From assembly GCF_014837235.1 (NCBI RefSeq), contig NZ_JACYFT010000002.1, forward strand, positions 496,001-560,000: a stretch of DNA of 64,000 nt, given 5' to 3'. The translations under genes were made by a program, and so were the position numbers. The notes under the pieces were generated by a model. That model worked only from the letters and a program-made list of their open reading frames with translations. It was not told where the DNA came from and made no database searches. Below are positions 24,871-34,262 of this stretch, piece by piece. The first letter of the stretch is position 1; each line of letters opens with the position of its first letter. The DNA is from Limnohabitans radicicola (GTDB lineage Bacteria > Pseudomonadota > Gammaproteobacteria > Burkholderiales > Burkholderiaceae_C).

Positions 24871-27800
24871 TCAGGCCGCGGCGGTTTCGGTCTTGGGTTG
24901 CCCCAAACTCCGCAGCACATCCCGCACCATCTGTGCCCGGGCCTTGGGGTCGGGCAGTTCGCGCTCGATCCGCAATTTGTCGTTGCCCGCCAGCTTGATG
25001 TGTTTGTTCTTCTGGATCAGGCCGATGATGGCCATGGGGTCCAAGGGCGGGTTGGGCTTGAATGTGATCTGAATGACACCGGGCGCGGCATCGACCTTGA
25101 TGACACCATAAGGCTGGGTCAGCACGCGCAGGCGGTGCACATCCACCAGGGTCTGCGCCTGCGGGGGCAGCTTGCCAAAGCGGTCCACCAGTTCTTCGAG
25201 CAGGGCGTCGATCTGGTCGCTGGTTTTGGCGGTGGCCAGCTTTTTGTAAAAGCTCAGGCGCAGGTGCACATCGCCGCAGTAGTCGTTGGGCAGCAGGGCC
25301 GGGGCGTGCAGGTTGATGTCGGTGGTGACCGACAAGGGGCTGAGCAAGTCAGGTTCTTTGCCCGCTTTCAGGCTGCGCACCGCTTCGGACAGCATTTCGT
25401 TGTAGAGCTGAAAGCCCACTTCGAGCATGTTGCCGCTCTGGTTTTCGCCGAGCACCTCGCCCGCGCCGCGGATTTCCAGGTCGTGCATGGCCAGGTAAAA
25501 GCCGCTGCCCAGTTCTTCCATTTGCTGGATGGCGTCGAGGCGCTGGGCGGCTTGTTTGGTCAGGCCTTCGATCTCGGGCACCATCAAATACGCATAGGCT
25601 TGGTGGTGCGAGCGACCCACGCGCCCGCGCAGTTGGTGCAGCTGGGCCAGGCCGAATTTGTCGGCGCGAGAGATCACGATGGTGTTGGCCGTGGGCACGT
25701 CGATGCCGGTCTCGATGATGGTCGAGCAAAGCAGGATGTTGTAGCGCTGGGCCACAAAGTCGCGCATCACACGCTCCAATTCGCGCTCAGGCATTTGGCC
25801 GTGGGCGACGGCGATACGCGCTTCGGGCAAGATTTCTTCGAGCTTTTGCTTGCGGTTCTCGATGGTTTCGACCTCGTTGTGCAAAAAGTAGCACTGTCCG
25901 CCGCGCTTGAGCTCGCGCAGCACCGCCTCGCGGATCACGCCCGTGCCTTCGTTGCGCACAAAGGTCTTGATCGCCAGGCGGCGCTGCGGCGCGGTGGCGA
26001 TCACGCTCAGGTCGCGCAGACCTTCGAGGGCCATTCCCATGGTACGGGGGATGGGTGTGGCCGTCAGGGTGAGCACGTCGACCTCGGCGCGCAGCTGCTT
26101 CATGGCCTCCTTGTGGCGCACGCCAAAGCGGTGTTCTTCGTCAATGATCAAGAGGCCCAGGTTCTTGAACTGCGTCTTTTCAGACAGCAGCTTGTGCGTG
26201 CCGACCACGATGTCCACCGTGCCGTCCTCGATGCCTTTCATGGCCGCGTTGACCTCCTTGGTGGATCGGAAACGCGAGATCTCGGCCACCTTGACGGGCC
26301 ATTTGGCAAAGCGGTCTTTGAGCGTCTGGTAGTGCTGCTCGGCCAGCAGCGTGGTGGGCGCGAGCAAAGCGACCTGTTTGCCACCCGTCACCGCCACAAA
26401 AGCGGCCCGCAGCGCGACCTCGGTCTTGCCGAAACCCACATCGCCACAGACCAGGCGGTCCATGGGGCGGGGGCTGATCATGTCCTGGATCACGCAGTGG
26501 ATGGCGGCTTTCTGGTCGGCGGTTTCTTCAAAACCGAAGTCGTTGGCAAAGGTTTCGTAGTCTTGCGGGCTGTATCGGAAGGCGTGACCTTCGCGCGCGG
26601 CGCGGCGGGCGTAGATGTTGAGCAGTTCGGCTGCGGCGTCGCGCACCTGCTCAGCGGCGCGGCGCTTGGCTTTTTCCCACTGGCCACTGCCCAGCTTGTG
26701 CAGTGGCGCTTCGTCTGCGCTCACGCCCGTGTAGCGGCCAATCAATTGCAGCTGGCTCACGGGCACATAGAGCGTGGCTTGGTCGGCGTATTCGAGGTGC
26801 AAAAACTCCTGCAAGGCGGGCGAGCCGTCTTCGTTTTTCTGGCCCATGTCCATGTTGACCAGGCCTCGGTAGCGGCCAATGCCGTGGGCACTGTGCACCA
26901 CCGGATCACCCACATTCAGCTCGCTCAGGTCTTTGATCAGCGCTTCCACATCGCTGACTTGCTCCTGCTTTTTGCGGCGGCGGGTGGTGGGGCCTGCGGC
27001 AAACAGTTCGGTTTCGGTGACCAGGTCGATGTTGTGTTCGAACCAATGGAAACCGCTGACCAGCGCGGCCGTGGCCATGCCGATTTTTTCGTCGCTGGCC
27101 AAAAACTCTTGCAGGCTGTCAAACACAGGCGGCGTGAGCCCGCTGGAGCGCACAAAGTCGAGCAGGCTCTCACGGCGGCCATCGCTCTCAGCCAGGATCA
27201 GCACCCGGCTGGCGCTGCTGCGGATGTGCGCTTGCAAGCGCGACAGCGGGTCTTCGGCGCCGCGAACCACCGTCAACTCGGGCAAGGGCTGGGCCAGGGT
27301 GTTGTCGGCCACGTCGCTGGTGCCAGCGCGCAGGGCCAATTGGGCGTGTTGCTTGCTCAGACCGTAGAACTGCTCCGCGCTCAAAAACAGCGCATCGGGC
27401 GGCAGCACAGGCCGCTCGGGGTCACCCTGCACCAGGCGGTAGCGGTCGCGGGTGTCTTGCCAAAAGCGCTGAAAGGCGGGCTCCAGATCGCCGTGCAGCA
27501 CCACGGTGGCGGCATCGGCCTGGCCAGCGCCCAGGTAATCAAACACCGTGGCGGTTTCTTCAAAAAACAGAGGCAGGTAGTACTCGATGCCCGCCGTGGC
27601 CACGCCGTTGCCCATGTCTTTGTAGATGCGGCTCTTGGTCGGGTCGCCTTCGAGCAGCTCGCGCCAGCGGCTCCTGAATCGCGCACGGGCCGCCTCGTCC
27701 ATCGGGAACTCGCGCCCGGGCAGCAGGCGCACTTCGGGTACGGGGTAGAGGCTGCGCTGGCTGTCGGGGTCAAAGGTGCGGATGCTGTCGATCTCGTCGT

Positions 27801-28365
27801 CAAACAAATCCACCCGGTAAGGCACCAAAGAGCCCATGGGGAACAGGTCGATCAAGCCGCCGCGCACCGCGTATTCGCCGGGGCTGACCACTTGGCTGAC
27901 GTGCGAGTAACCCGCCAGCGTGAGCTGGGCCTTGAGTTGCGCTTCGTCGAGCTTTTGCTTGACCTTGAACTCGAAGGTGTAACCCGCCAAAAAGGACGGC
28001 GGCGCCAGCCGGTACAGAGCGGTGGTGGCGGGCACCAGCACCACATCGGCGCTCTCGGCGTGGTTGCGTTGCTTGATGCGCCAGAGCGTGGCCAGACGTT
28101 CGGAAATCAGGTCCTGGTGCGGCGAGAAGGTGTCATACGGCAGGGTTTCCCAGTCGGGGAACATCACGCAGCGCAGATCGGGGGCAAAAAACACCAGCTC
28201 GTCCATCAGGCGCTGGGCGTCACCCGCGTCGGCGGTGACGATGGCGGTGAGCTTGCCCGCTTTCTTTTCGCGCTCGGCCAGTTTGGCCAGCAGCACGGCA
28301 TCGGCCGAGCCCGCCGGGCGGGGCAGGCTGAAGCGTTGACCGAGGGTGAGCGTGGGCAGTTTCAT
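24871..28365 (-). CDS. mfd: Transcription-repair coupling factor Mfd
   Basis: Mfd dislodges RNA polymerase stalled at DNA damage and recruits UvrA. The 1164-residue protein is full length (E. coli 1148). It has an N-terminal UvrB-like damage region (to about 440), an RNA-polymerase-interacting Tudor-like domain (LNVGDPVVHSAHGIGRYRGL near 490), a RecG-type translocase with Walker A CGDVGFGKTEVALRA near 660 and DEEH box LLIIDEEHRFGVRHKE near 755, helicase motif VI QLRGRVGRSHHQAYAYL, and a C-terminal TRCF domain (about 1010-1164). The ATG at 28365 is used because the frame upstream has no conserved sequence. Confidence 0.96.
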   Translation of the reverse strand: MKLPTLTLGQRFSLPRPAGSADAVLLAKLAEREKKAGKLTAIVTADAGDAQRLMDELVFFAPDLRCVMFPDWETLPYDTFSPHQDLISERLATLWRIKQRNHAESADVVLVPATTALYRLAPPSFLAGYTFEFKVKQKLDEAQLKAQLTLAGYSHVSQVVSPGEYAVRGGLIDLFPMGSLVPYRVDLFDDEIDSIRTFDPDSQRSLYPVPEVRLLPGREFPMDEAARARFRSRWRELLEGDPTKSRIYKDMGNGVATAGIEYYLPLFFEETATVFDYLGAGQADAATVVLHGDLEPAFQRFWQDTRDRYRLVQGDPERPVLPPDALFLSAEQFYGLSKQHAQLALRAGTSDVADNTLAQPLPELTVVRGAEDPLSRLQAHIRSSASRVLILAESDGRRESLLDFVRSSGLTPPVFDSLQEFLASDEKIGMATAALVSGFHWFEHNIDLVTETELFAAGPTTRRRKKQEQVSDVEALIKDLSELNVGDPVVHSAHGIGRYRGLVNMDMGQKNEDGSPALQEFLHLEYADQATLYVPVSQLQLIGRYTGVSADEAPLHKLGSGQWEKAKRRAAEQVRDAAAELLNIYARRAAREGHAFRYSPQDYETFANDFGFEETADQKAAIHCVIQDMISPRPMDRLVCGDVGFGKTEVALRAAFVAVTGGKQVALLAPTTLLAEQHYQTLKDRFAKWPVKVAEISRFRSTKEVNAAMKGIEDGTVDIVVGTHKLLSEKTQFKNLGLLIIDEEHRFGVRHKEAMKQLRAEVDVLTLTATPIPRTMGMALEGLRDLSVIATAPQRRLAIKTFVRNEGTGVIREAVLRELKRGGQCYFLHNEVETIENRKQKLEEILPEARIAVAHGQMPERELERVMRDFVAQRYNILLCSTIIETGIDVPTANTIVISRADKFGLAQLHQLRGRVGRSHHQAYAYLMVPEIEGLTKQAAQRLDAIQQMEELGSGFYLAMHDLEIRGAGEVLGENQSGNMLEVGFQLYNEMLSEAVRSLKAGKEPDLLSPLSVTTDINLHAPALLPNDYCGDVHLRLSFYKKLATAKTSDQIDALLEELVDRFGKLPPQAQTLVDVHRLRVLTQPYGVIKVDAAPGVIQITFKPNPPLDPMAIIGLIQKNKHIKLAGNDKLRIERELPDPKARAQMVRDVLRSLGQPKTETAAA

Positions 28366-28367
28366 GG

Positions 28368-28412
28368 CGAAAAAAGCAGAAACACCCCCCGCCAGATTTG
28401 GAGGGGGGTGGA
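28368..28412 (-). terminator. Candidate intrinsic terminator of the sulfatase operon
   Basis: On the minus strand, CACCCCCC (28403-28410) pairs with GGGGGGTG (28383-28390) around a 12-base loop, followed by TTTCTGCTTTTTT running toward the mfd start. It lies between the end of the sulfatase gene and mfd, so it would stop transcripts from the 34-28 kb operon. It could instead be a leader hairpin for mfd. Confidence 0.55.
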
Positions 28413-28474
28413 GAGTTTTGATGGATTGCGATTTTAGACCCGCCTCAGCGGCGTGTCTCAACGGTCCTGGCGGG

Positions 28475-30385
28475 TCAACGCAGCGCGAGGTGAGGCATGC
28501 GCTCGCCAGGCTTTTCAAAACAGTTGATGAAAGCTTGCAGTGCCTCGGGGCTGCCCTCGGTGAGTTGCACTTCACCGCTGGTCAGTTGTGCCTCCAGATC
28601 GGGCCAACCCAGCGCCATCTGTCGCTGCCAGCTGGCCCACGGCGTGCGAAGACACAGGCCGGGCAAAGCCGGTTTGGTCGTGTCGTCCGGTGCCGAGATT
28701 TGCAGCACGCCGCGCCGCAGCTCCAGCACCACGCTCAGTGGTCGATCGGTGAAGTCCAGCATCAAGCGGGTGTGAAGGTCCAGGCACTGCTCGGCCTGCA
28801 GTCGCACGGCCAGGTTGCGCAGCAGTTGCAACGGATCGACCGCCATCCAGATGTCGCGCACCGCCAGGCTGTTGCCTTTGAACGGCAGGTTTTGGTAGCG
28901 GCCTTCGAGTTCCAGGGCGCACGTCAGGTACCAATGGCGCCAGTTGGTGTTGAGGGTGGACAGGCCCAGTCGGCGCAGGGCGCGGGCCTTGGTCTGACGG
29001 GCGAAAGCATCGGTCGGGTCGAGGCGCAGCAGTTGCCCGGCCAGTTCGGCGATCCAGCGGTGCTCGTCCAGTGCACTTTCTCGTGTGGTTTCAGGCGCCA
29101 GTGCACGGTCCTCACAGGCCTGCAGTTCACGCAGGACCGCTTCCCGCCCGCCTGCCAGGCGCACCCAGCGCCCGGCACGGGCCTGGGGAGGCAAGGGGTC
29201 TAGCGTGGCCGGGTCGCCATCGAACCAACCCAGCAGGCCAGAGAACACCTGCCGCACGCTGTGCTTGACGGTGCCGTAGTACTCGCCTAGCCAGGCGTGC
29301 TGTGCGAGATGGGGCGGCAATGCGGGCAGCCAGTCGGCCAGCTCGTCTGGCGTGGCGCCGTGGTTGATGAAGCGCACCGCCTGGTCGTGGATGAAAGCGA
29401 TCGCATCGCGGTAGGCGGTCAGCAGTTCGGCAATCGAAGCGGCACCGCCCACCGGACGGCCATGGGCCGGGACCATCCACTGCACGGGTCGTTTGTCGTG
29501 CTGCTTGCGCATCGCATCGAGCGTGTCCACCCATTGCAGCGGATCGCGGTAGCGTGTGCCGCGAATCGTGTGCACATTGGCCAGGCATTCGCCCTGGATC
29601 ACCTCGGCGCTCAGCAGTGTGTCGTCGTCGGGCAACCAGACCACGATCTCGTCGTCCGTCTCGCTGGGGGCATGCCGGAACTCGAAACGCACACCGGCCA
29701 GGGTGATGTCCAGCGCAGCCTCAAAAGTGAGCGTGGGTGGCAAGAAGCTGACGTGGCTGTTGATCAGGCGTGGGCCGATGCCCGCGCTCACGCTGCCTTG
29801 CGGGCCGGCAGGCAGCAGCGCACCGAATGAATAGGCACTGCGTGTGGCCAGAATCGGGGCCACGACCGAGGCGTTGTCGCTGACGGCCTGCATCAGCGTG
29901 GCGTGGGCAATGATCTGGGTGCGGCCAGCTTGGACGTCTTCCTCATTCACAAAGGCGCGGGCGCCGTTGATGTGGTCGCTGTGGTTGTGGGTATAGACCA
30001 ACGCGGCCACTGGCCAGTCGGCCAGTTCGGGCACGGCGGTCTTGAAGTCTTGCCAGATCTGCGCTGCGCTTTGGTGCGATTCCGTGGTGTCGAGCACCAC
30101 CAGGGCTTGGTCGCAGCGCACGATGATCACGTTGGCCAGGGCGTAGCCCACGGCGCAGTACACCCGGGCACCCGCCCGGTAGATGCGCTGGCGCATGCGG
30201 CGGGCATGGGCGGACAGCTGGGCAGGCACATCGACATGTTCGCTGTCAAATGCCAGTTGGGTACCGTTGTCATGGACCACCACCAGACCGTCCTGGTAGT
30301 GCTCGGCGTCGCAGGTGTCTGGCCGCAGGCGCAGCACTTCGCGCAGGTGGCGTCCTGAAAACCCGGGATCGTGCAGCAGGCTCAT
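28475..30385 (-). CDS. Alkylsulfatase-family metallo-beta-lactamase-fold hydrolase
   Basis: The 636-residue protein resembles SdsA1/YjcS-type alkyl sulfatases. An N-terminal MBL domain carries the zinc motif YTHNHSDHINGARAF near residues 130-144, later metal ligands in NEEDVQAGRTQIIAHATLMQ and FRHAPSETDDEIVVWLP near 235-251; an alkylsulfatase dimerisation domain follows (about 345-480, with EYYGTVKHSVRQVFSGLLGW) and a C-terminal sterol-carrier-like domain (about 515-636). Known enzymes remove sulfate from alkyl sulfates such as SDS. No signal peptide is visible, so it is probably cytoplasmic. The start overlaps the Bug receptor stop by 4 bases, which ties it to the acyl-CoA genes. Confidence 0.83.
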   Translation of the reverse strand: MSLLHDPGFSGRHLREVLRLRPDTCDAEHYQDGLVVVHDNGTQLAFDSEHVDVPAQLSAHARRMRQRIYRAGARVYCAVGYALANVIIVRCDQALVVLDTTESHQSAAQIWQDFKTAVPELADWPVAALVYTHNHSDHINGARAFVNEEDVQAGRTQIIAHATLMQAVSDNASVVAPILATRSAYSFGALLPAGPQGSVSAGIGPRLINSHVSFLPPTLTFEAALDITLAGVRFEFRHAPSETDDEIVVWLPDDDTLLSAEVIQGECLANVHTIRGTRYRDPLQWVDTLDAMRKQHDKRPVQWMVPAHGRPVGGAASIAELLTAYRDAIAFIHDQAVRFINHGATPDELADWLPALPPHLAQHAWLGEYYGTVKHSVRQVFSGLLGWFDGDPATLDPLPPQARAGRWVRLAGGREAVLRELQACEDRALAPETTRESALDEHRWIAELAGQLLRLDPTDAFARQTKARALRRLGLSTLNTNWRHWYLTCALELEGRYQNLPFKGNSLAVRDIWMAVDPLQLLRNLAVRLQAEQCLDLHTRLMLDFTDRPLSVVLELRRGVLQISAPDDTTKPALPGLCLRTPWASWQRQMALGWPDLEAQLTSGEVQLTEGSPEALQAFINCFEKPGERMPHLALR

Positions 30386-31353
30386 TGGGCTTCCAGCTTG
30401 GCCGACTTCATCATCTTTTCGGTCAGGCCGATTTCAGCCACCAGGGCATCGCGGTATTCCTCGGGGGTCGAGGGGGCCACGGTGCCGCCCTGGGCCTCCA
30501 GGCGGGCGCGGACCTCGGGCATGGCCAGGGCTTTGGCCAGCGCTTCCGAGATGCGTTTGACGATGGGCGCTGGCGTGGCTGCAGGCACCGACAAGCCACC
30601 AAAAGAGGTGATGTGCACACCGGGCCAGCCTGACTCGGCGAGTGTGGGTGTGCCCGGTTGGCGTGCATTGCGCTGTGGGCCGGTCACGGCCAAGGGCACC
30701 AGCCGCCCCGCTGTGATGTGCGGCATGGCGACCGAGCTGATGGCCAGGGCAAAGTCCACCTGCTTGCCGATCACGGCAGTCGCCGATTCTGATGCGCCCT
30801 TGTAGGGTACGTGCAGCACATTGGCGCCCGCCATGTTGAGCATGAGTTCTGCGCCCATGTGGGCGGGCGAGCCGATGCCGCCCGAGGCGTAGCTGAGCTT
30901 GCCGGGGTCTTTTTTGGCGCGCTCCATCAGCTCCTTGATGGATTTGATGCCCGAGTCGGGGTGGACCAGTACCGTGAGGTCCGAGACCGCGATGCGGCCC
31001 ACGTGCGTGAAATCCTTGATCGCGTCAAAGCCGGGTTTTTTGTACATCCGCATGCTGGCGGCCATGGGCGTGGCGGAATAGACCCAGGTGTAGCCATCGG
31101 CCGGAGCTTTGGCCACCATTTGTGCCCCCAGATTGCCTGCGACACCCCCCTTGTTGTCCACGATCACGGCTTGTTTGAGGATGCCCCCCATGGCATCGGC
31201 CACGATGCGTACCGTGTTGTCAGGGGCTGTTCCGGCCAGAAATGGGACCACCCATCGGATAGGGCGGCTGGGATAGTCCTGTGCCTGCGCCAGCGCGCTG
31301 GTCGAGCAGGTCAGCGCGATCAGCAGGCTGGCCAGGATGGTGTGTGGACGCAT
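30382..31353 (-). CDS. Bug-type tripartite tricarboxylate transporter solute receptor
   Basis: The 323-residue protein has a signal peptide (MRPHTILASLLIALTCSTSA, cleaved near ALAQAQ) and the Bug/TctC fold: YPSRPIRWVVPFLAGTAPDN near residues 27-46, GGVAGNLGAQMVAKAPADGY near 71-90, and HVPYKGASESATAVIGKQVD near 160. It should bind a small carboxylate or related ligand in the periplasm. No TctA/TctB membrane genes are nearby, common for the many orphan Bug receptors of Burkholderiales. ATG at 31353 has GGAG 7 bases upstream. Its position between acyl-CoA dehydrogenase and sulfatase suggests the operon's substrate is its ligand. Confidence 0.88.
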   Translation of the reverse strand: MRPHTILASLLIALTCSTSALAQAQDYPSRPIRWVVPFLAGTAPDNTVRIVADAMGGILKQAVIVDNKGGVAGNLGAQMVAKAPADGYTWVYSATPMAASMRMYKKPGFDAIKDFTHVGRIAVSDLTVLVHPDSGIKSIKELMERAKKDPGKLSYASGGIGSPAHMGAELMLNMAGANVLHVPYKGASESATAVIGKQVDFALAISSVAMPHITAGRLVPLAVTGPQRNARQPGTPTLAESGWPGVHITSFGGLSVPAATPAPIVKRISEALAKALAMPEVRARLEAQGGTVAPSTPEEYRDALVAEIGLTEKMMKSAKLEAQ

Positions 31354-31385
31354 GTGGGTCTCCTTGTTTGTTTTGCGGGCCGCCA

Positions 31386-32582
31386 TCAATGGGCCGGCGT
31401 CTGTAACAACTCTTTGGCGATGGTGTTGCGCTGGATTTCGCTGGTGCCGGTGAGCACGCGGTACATGCGCAGCATGCGGAACAGAAATTCCACCCGGCGA
31501 CCTTGCACGATGCCCTCGCCGCCATGGATCTGCACGGCACGGTCGGCCACGCGGAACGCGGTCTCGGAGCAGAACAGCTTGGCCATCGAGGCTTGCGCAC
31601 GGGCGTCCACCCCGAGGTCCAGGCTGCGCGCCACCGACAGTATCAGGGCGCGGGCGGCGGCCAGTTCGGTGGCCATGTCGGCCAGCATGTGCTGCACCGC
31701 CTGGAAGGCGCCAATGGGCTGGCCAAACTGTTTGCGCTGGCGGGCGTACTGCAGGCTGTCTTGCAAGGCCAGTTGCGCCAGGCCCAGCATGGCCGGGCAG
31801 TGCAGCAGGCGGTTGACGGTGATTCGGCCCAGCGCCAGGCCCAGGCCCTTGCCGCGCTCGCCGATCTGGTTGCCGACCGGAATGCGGCAGTTATTGAGCA
31901 CGATGTTGGCGGTGTGCGATTGGCCCGCCATGGTTTTGTAGCCACCTTCGATCGCAAAGCCTGGGCGGTCGCGCTCGACGAAAAAGGCGGTGGTTTCGCG
32001 CACGGCCGGGTCCTCGCTGGTGGAGGCGATGATGACGGCGAAGTCGCAAAACGGCGAGCCCGAGATGAACTTCTTGGTGCCGCTGAGCACCCAGTGGTCG
32101 CCGTCGAGCACTGCCGAGGTTTGCAGTGCGCCCGCGTCCGAGCCCGCATCGGGTTCGGTGATGGCAAAACACACGGCTTTGTCGGCACGCGCAACGGGCA
32201 GGATGAAGCGCTGCATCTGATCGGGTGTGGCTTGGCGCACCAGGGCGCCCAAGCGCGGAGGGCCCGTCAACTCGCCCAGCACATGCGGGGCAAACGGGGT
32301 GCCGCTGGCGTAGACAAACTCCTTGATCAGGGCATGGTCATGCACGGAAAAGCCTGCCCCCCCCATGGGGCCGGGCAAGGTCATGCCGTAAAAGCCCAGT
32401 TCGTGCGAACGCTTCCAGACTTTTTCCAGCAGCTCGCGAGAAGGCGCGTTTTCGTGGTCAACCCCGTGCTCGCGCGCCAGAGGGTGCAACTCGGTCTCGA
32501 AAAACTCGCCCAGGCGGGCGATGAAGTCGCGTGCCTTGTCTGAGCCTTCAAAGGTGTCGGGGAGGGGTGTGTTGGGGCTCAT
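31386..32582 (-). CDS. Acyl-CoA dehydrogenase
   Basis: The 398-residue flavoenzyme oxidises an acyl-CoA at the alpha-beta bond. Motifs include CFAITEPDAGSDAGALQTSA near residues 138-157 (FAD/substrate strand), WVLSGTKKFISGSPFCDFAV near 165-184, the QRKQFGQPIGAFQAVQHMLADMA stretch near 280-302, and the C-terminal IHGGEGIVQGRRVEFLFRML followed by RVLTGTSEIQRN. The catalytic base would be the Glu in RVEFLFR. It starts 2 bases after the ligase stop, so it is cotranscribed with the ligase that supplies its substrate. Chain length and branching preference cannot be told. Confidence 0.88.
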   Translation of the reverse strand: MSPNTPLPDTFEGSDKARDFIARLGEFFETELHPLAREHGVDHENAPSRELLEKVWKRSHELGFYGMTLPGPMGGAGFSVHDHALIKEFVYASGTPFAPHVLGELTGPPRLGALVRQATPDQMQRFILPVARADKAVCFAITEPDAGSDAGALQTSAVLDGDHWVLSGTKKFISGSPFCDFAVIIASTSEDPAVRETTAFFVERDRPGFAIEGGYKTMAGQSHTANIVLNNCRIPVGNQIGERGKGLGLALGRITVNRLLHCPAMLGLAQLALQDSLQYARQRKQFGQPIGAFQAVQHMLADMATELAAARALILSVARSLDLGVDARAQASMAKLFCSETAFRVADRAVQIHGGEGIVQGRRVEFLFRMLRMYRVLTGTSEIQRNTIAKELLQTPAH

Positions 32583-32584
32583 GT

Positions 32585-34156
32585 TCAGTTCACCTTTCTG
32601 TCGCGGCCTTGCCAGTAGCGTTCCCGCACATCCTTGCGCGAGAGTTTGCCGTTGCTGTTTTTGGGCAGCTCGGTGACAAAGTCCACCGAGCGGGGTTTCT
32701 TGAAGTCGGCCAGTCGGTCCTTGCAGAAATCGATGATGTCCTGTGCGCTGGCCTGTGCGCCTTGGCGCAGCACGACCACAGCCTTGACCACCTCACCCCA
32801 ATGGTCGTCGGGCACGCCCACCACACACACTTCGTACACAGCGGGGTGTTGCGCCAGCACCGATTCGATCTCGGTGGGGTAGATGTTGAAGCCGCCCGAC
32901 ACCAGCATCTCCTTGCGGCGGTCGACGATGTAGATGTAGCCCTCATCGTCCACGCGGGCCAGATCGCCTGTGCGCAGCCAGCCTTGCGCGTCGAAGGCCG
33001 CCTGGCTCACCTCGGGCGCGCGCCAGTAGCCTGCAAACACGTCGGGGCCGCGCACACAGATTTCGCCGATTTCGTCGCCCTGCACGGGCAGGCCCGCGTC
33101 GTTCAGCACCTGCAGCTCCGATTCGCAAAACGCCCGTCCGCAGGCCGACAGCAGCTGTGGTTTCTCGCCGCTGATGGCGCGGGCGTGGTCGGCGATCGAC
33201 AGGCTGATCACGCCGCCAGTGGTCTCGCCCGCGCCGTAGCCTTGCGCCAGCACCGGCCCGAAAGCCTTCCAGGCTTCCAGGATGCGGGCAGGCGACATCG
33301 GCGCTGCGCCATAACTGAGCAAACGCAGGCTCGACAGATCGCGCGAGCGGATGCTGGGCTCGGCCAAGAGCGCATGGATCATGGCCGGGACCATGAAGGT
33401 CATGGTGACCCGGTGCTTTTCGATGGCTTCGAGCAGTTCGGCCGGGTGGAAACGGTCGAGCAGCAGGATGGTCACCCCCTGGAACAGCATGGCCTGGATG
33501 AACATGCCGCTGGCGTGGGTGATGGGGCCGACCAGCAGCATCACATCGTCGCCGTTGCTCTGCATGCGACCCATGATGACCTTGCGCAGCGATGTCATGC
33601 GGTTGCCCATGGTTTGCATGGCGGCTTTGAGCTTGCCGGTCGAGCCCGAGGTGTAGTGCAACACAGCCAGGTCTTGCGGCTCCAGGTCTACATGGATGTG
33701 CTGGCAGGCGCCTTGTGCTTCCAGCGCCTGGCCATCGAGCCAGCCGCTGGCCAGATCGGCCTCGCTGCAGTCCCATGCGATGGCGTGCTGCAGGCTGGGT
33801 AGCCGTGCACGCAGGCCCTGTACCACGGCCCGGTGCGCTGGCCCGACCAGGCAGGCCTGGGGTTCGGCGTTGGTCAGAGCGTCTTCGAGCTCCTGCGGTG
33901 ACAGGCGGGAGTTCAGCGCCACCTTGACCAGGCCCAGCTTGTAAAACGCGCATTCGGCCACCACGATGTCGGGCCGATTGGGCGACACAATCGCCACGCG
34001 GTCACCTTTTTTCAGCCCCAGACTTTGCAGGGCGTGCGCCAGCCGGTTCGAGCGCTCTTCCAGGGCCCGGTAGGTCAGGACTTGATCCTGGAAGATGACG
34101 GCGGCCTTGTTGGGCCAGTAGGTGGCGCTGCGCGCCAGGTAGATGCCGAAATTCAT
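32585..34156 (-). CDS. AMP-forming acyl-CoA synthetase
   Basis: The 523-residue enzyme of the ANL superfamily activates a carboxylic acid to its CoA thioester. Core motifs: P-loop LHYTSGSTGKLKAAMQTMGN near residues 168-187, QGYGAGETTGGVISLSIADH near 304, GEICVRGPDVFAGYWRAPE near 353, GYIYIVDRRKEMLVSGGFNI near 397 (hinge), and the C-terminal lysine region SNGKLSRKDVRERYWQG. It is first in a four-gene minus-strand operon and divergent from a LysR gene. The substrate may be a fatty, aromatic or short branched acid. Confidence 0.86.
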   Translation of the reverse strand: MNFGIYLARSATYWPNKAAVIFQDQVLTYRALEERSNRLAHALQSLGLKKGDRVAIVSPNRPDIVVAECAFYKLGLVKVALNSRLSPQELEDALTNAEPQACLVGPAHRAVVQGLRARLPSLQHAIAWDCSEADLASGWLDGQALEAQGACQHIHVDLEPQDLAVLHYTSGSTGKLKAAMQTMGNRMTSLRKVIMGRMQSNGDDVMLLVGPITHASGMFIQAMLFQGVTILLLDRFHPAELLEAIEKHRVTMTFMVPAMIHALLAEPSIRSRDLSSLRLLSYGAAPMSPARILEAWKAFGPVLAQGYGAGETTGGVISLSIADHARAISGEKPQLLSACGRAFCESELQVLNDAGLPVQGDEIGEICVRGPDVFAGYWRAPEVSQAAFDAQGWLRTGDLARVDDEGYIYIVDRRKEMLVSGGFNIYPTEIESVLAQHPAVYEVCVVGVPDDHWGEVVKAVVVLRQGAQASAQDIIDFCKDRLADFKKPRSVDFVTELPKNSNGKLSRKDVRERYWQGRDRKVN

Positions 34157-34231
34157 GTCTCACTCCGATGCGATTGAGGGGCAGTCTAGGCCGCAGCAGG
34201 ACTCTGTTGGATAATCAAGACTGGTTTTACG

Positions 34232-34246
34232 ATAACTATTGGTTAT
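34232..34246. promoter_or_regulatory. LysR-type operator (T-N11-A palindrome)
   Basis: ATAAC-TATTG-GTTAT is an interrupted palindrome with T at 34233 and A at 34245 separated by 11 bases, the classic LysR-type recognition box. It lies 17 bases before the LysR ATG and 76 bases before the divergent ligase gene, the expected place for autoregulation and activation of the catabolic operon. The AT-rich flanks stand out in this GC-rich window. Confidence 0.65.
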
Positions 34247-34262
34247 ACGCAATGAGGCAGCC

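Noticed and set aside
24898..28437. An 1179-codon open frame on the plus strand opposite mfd
   Set aside because: It is antisense to a full-length Mfd with all motifs; the translated frame is low-complexity and without recognisable domains.
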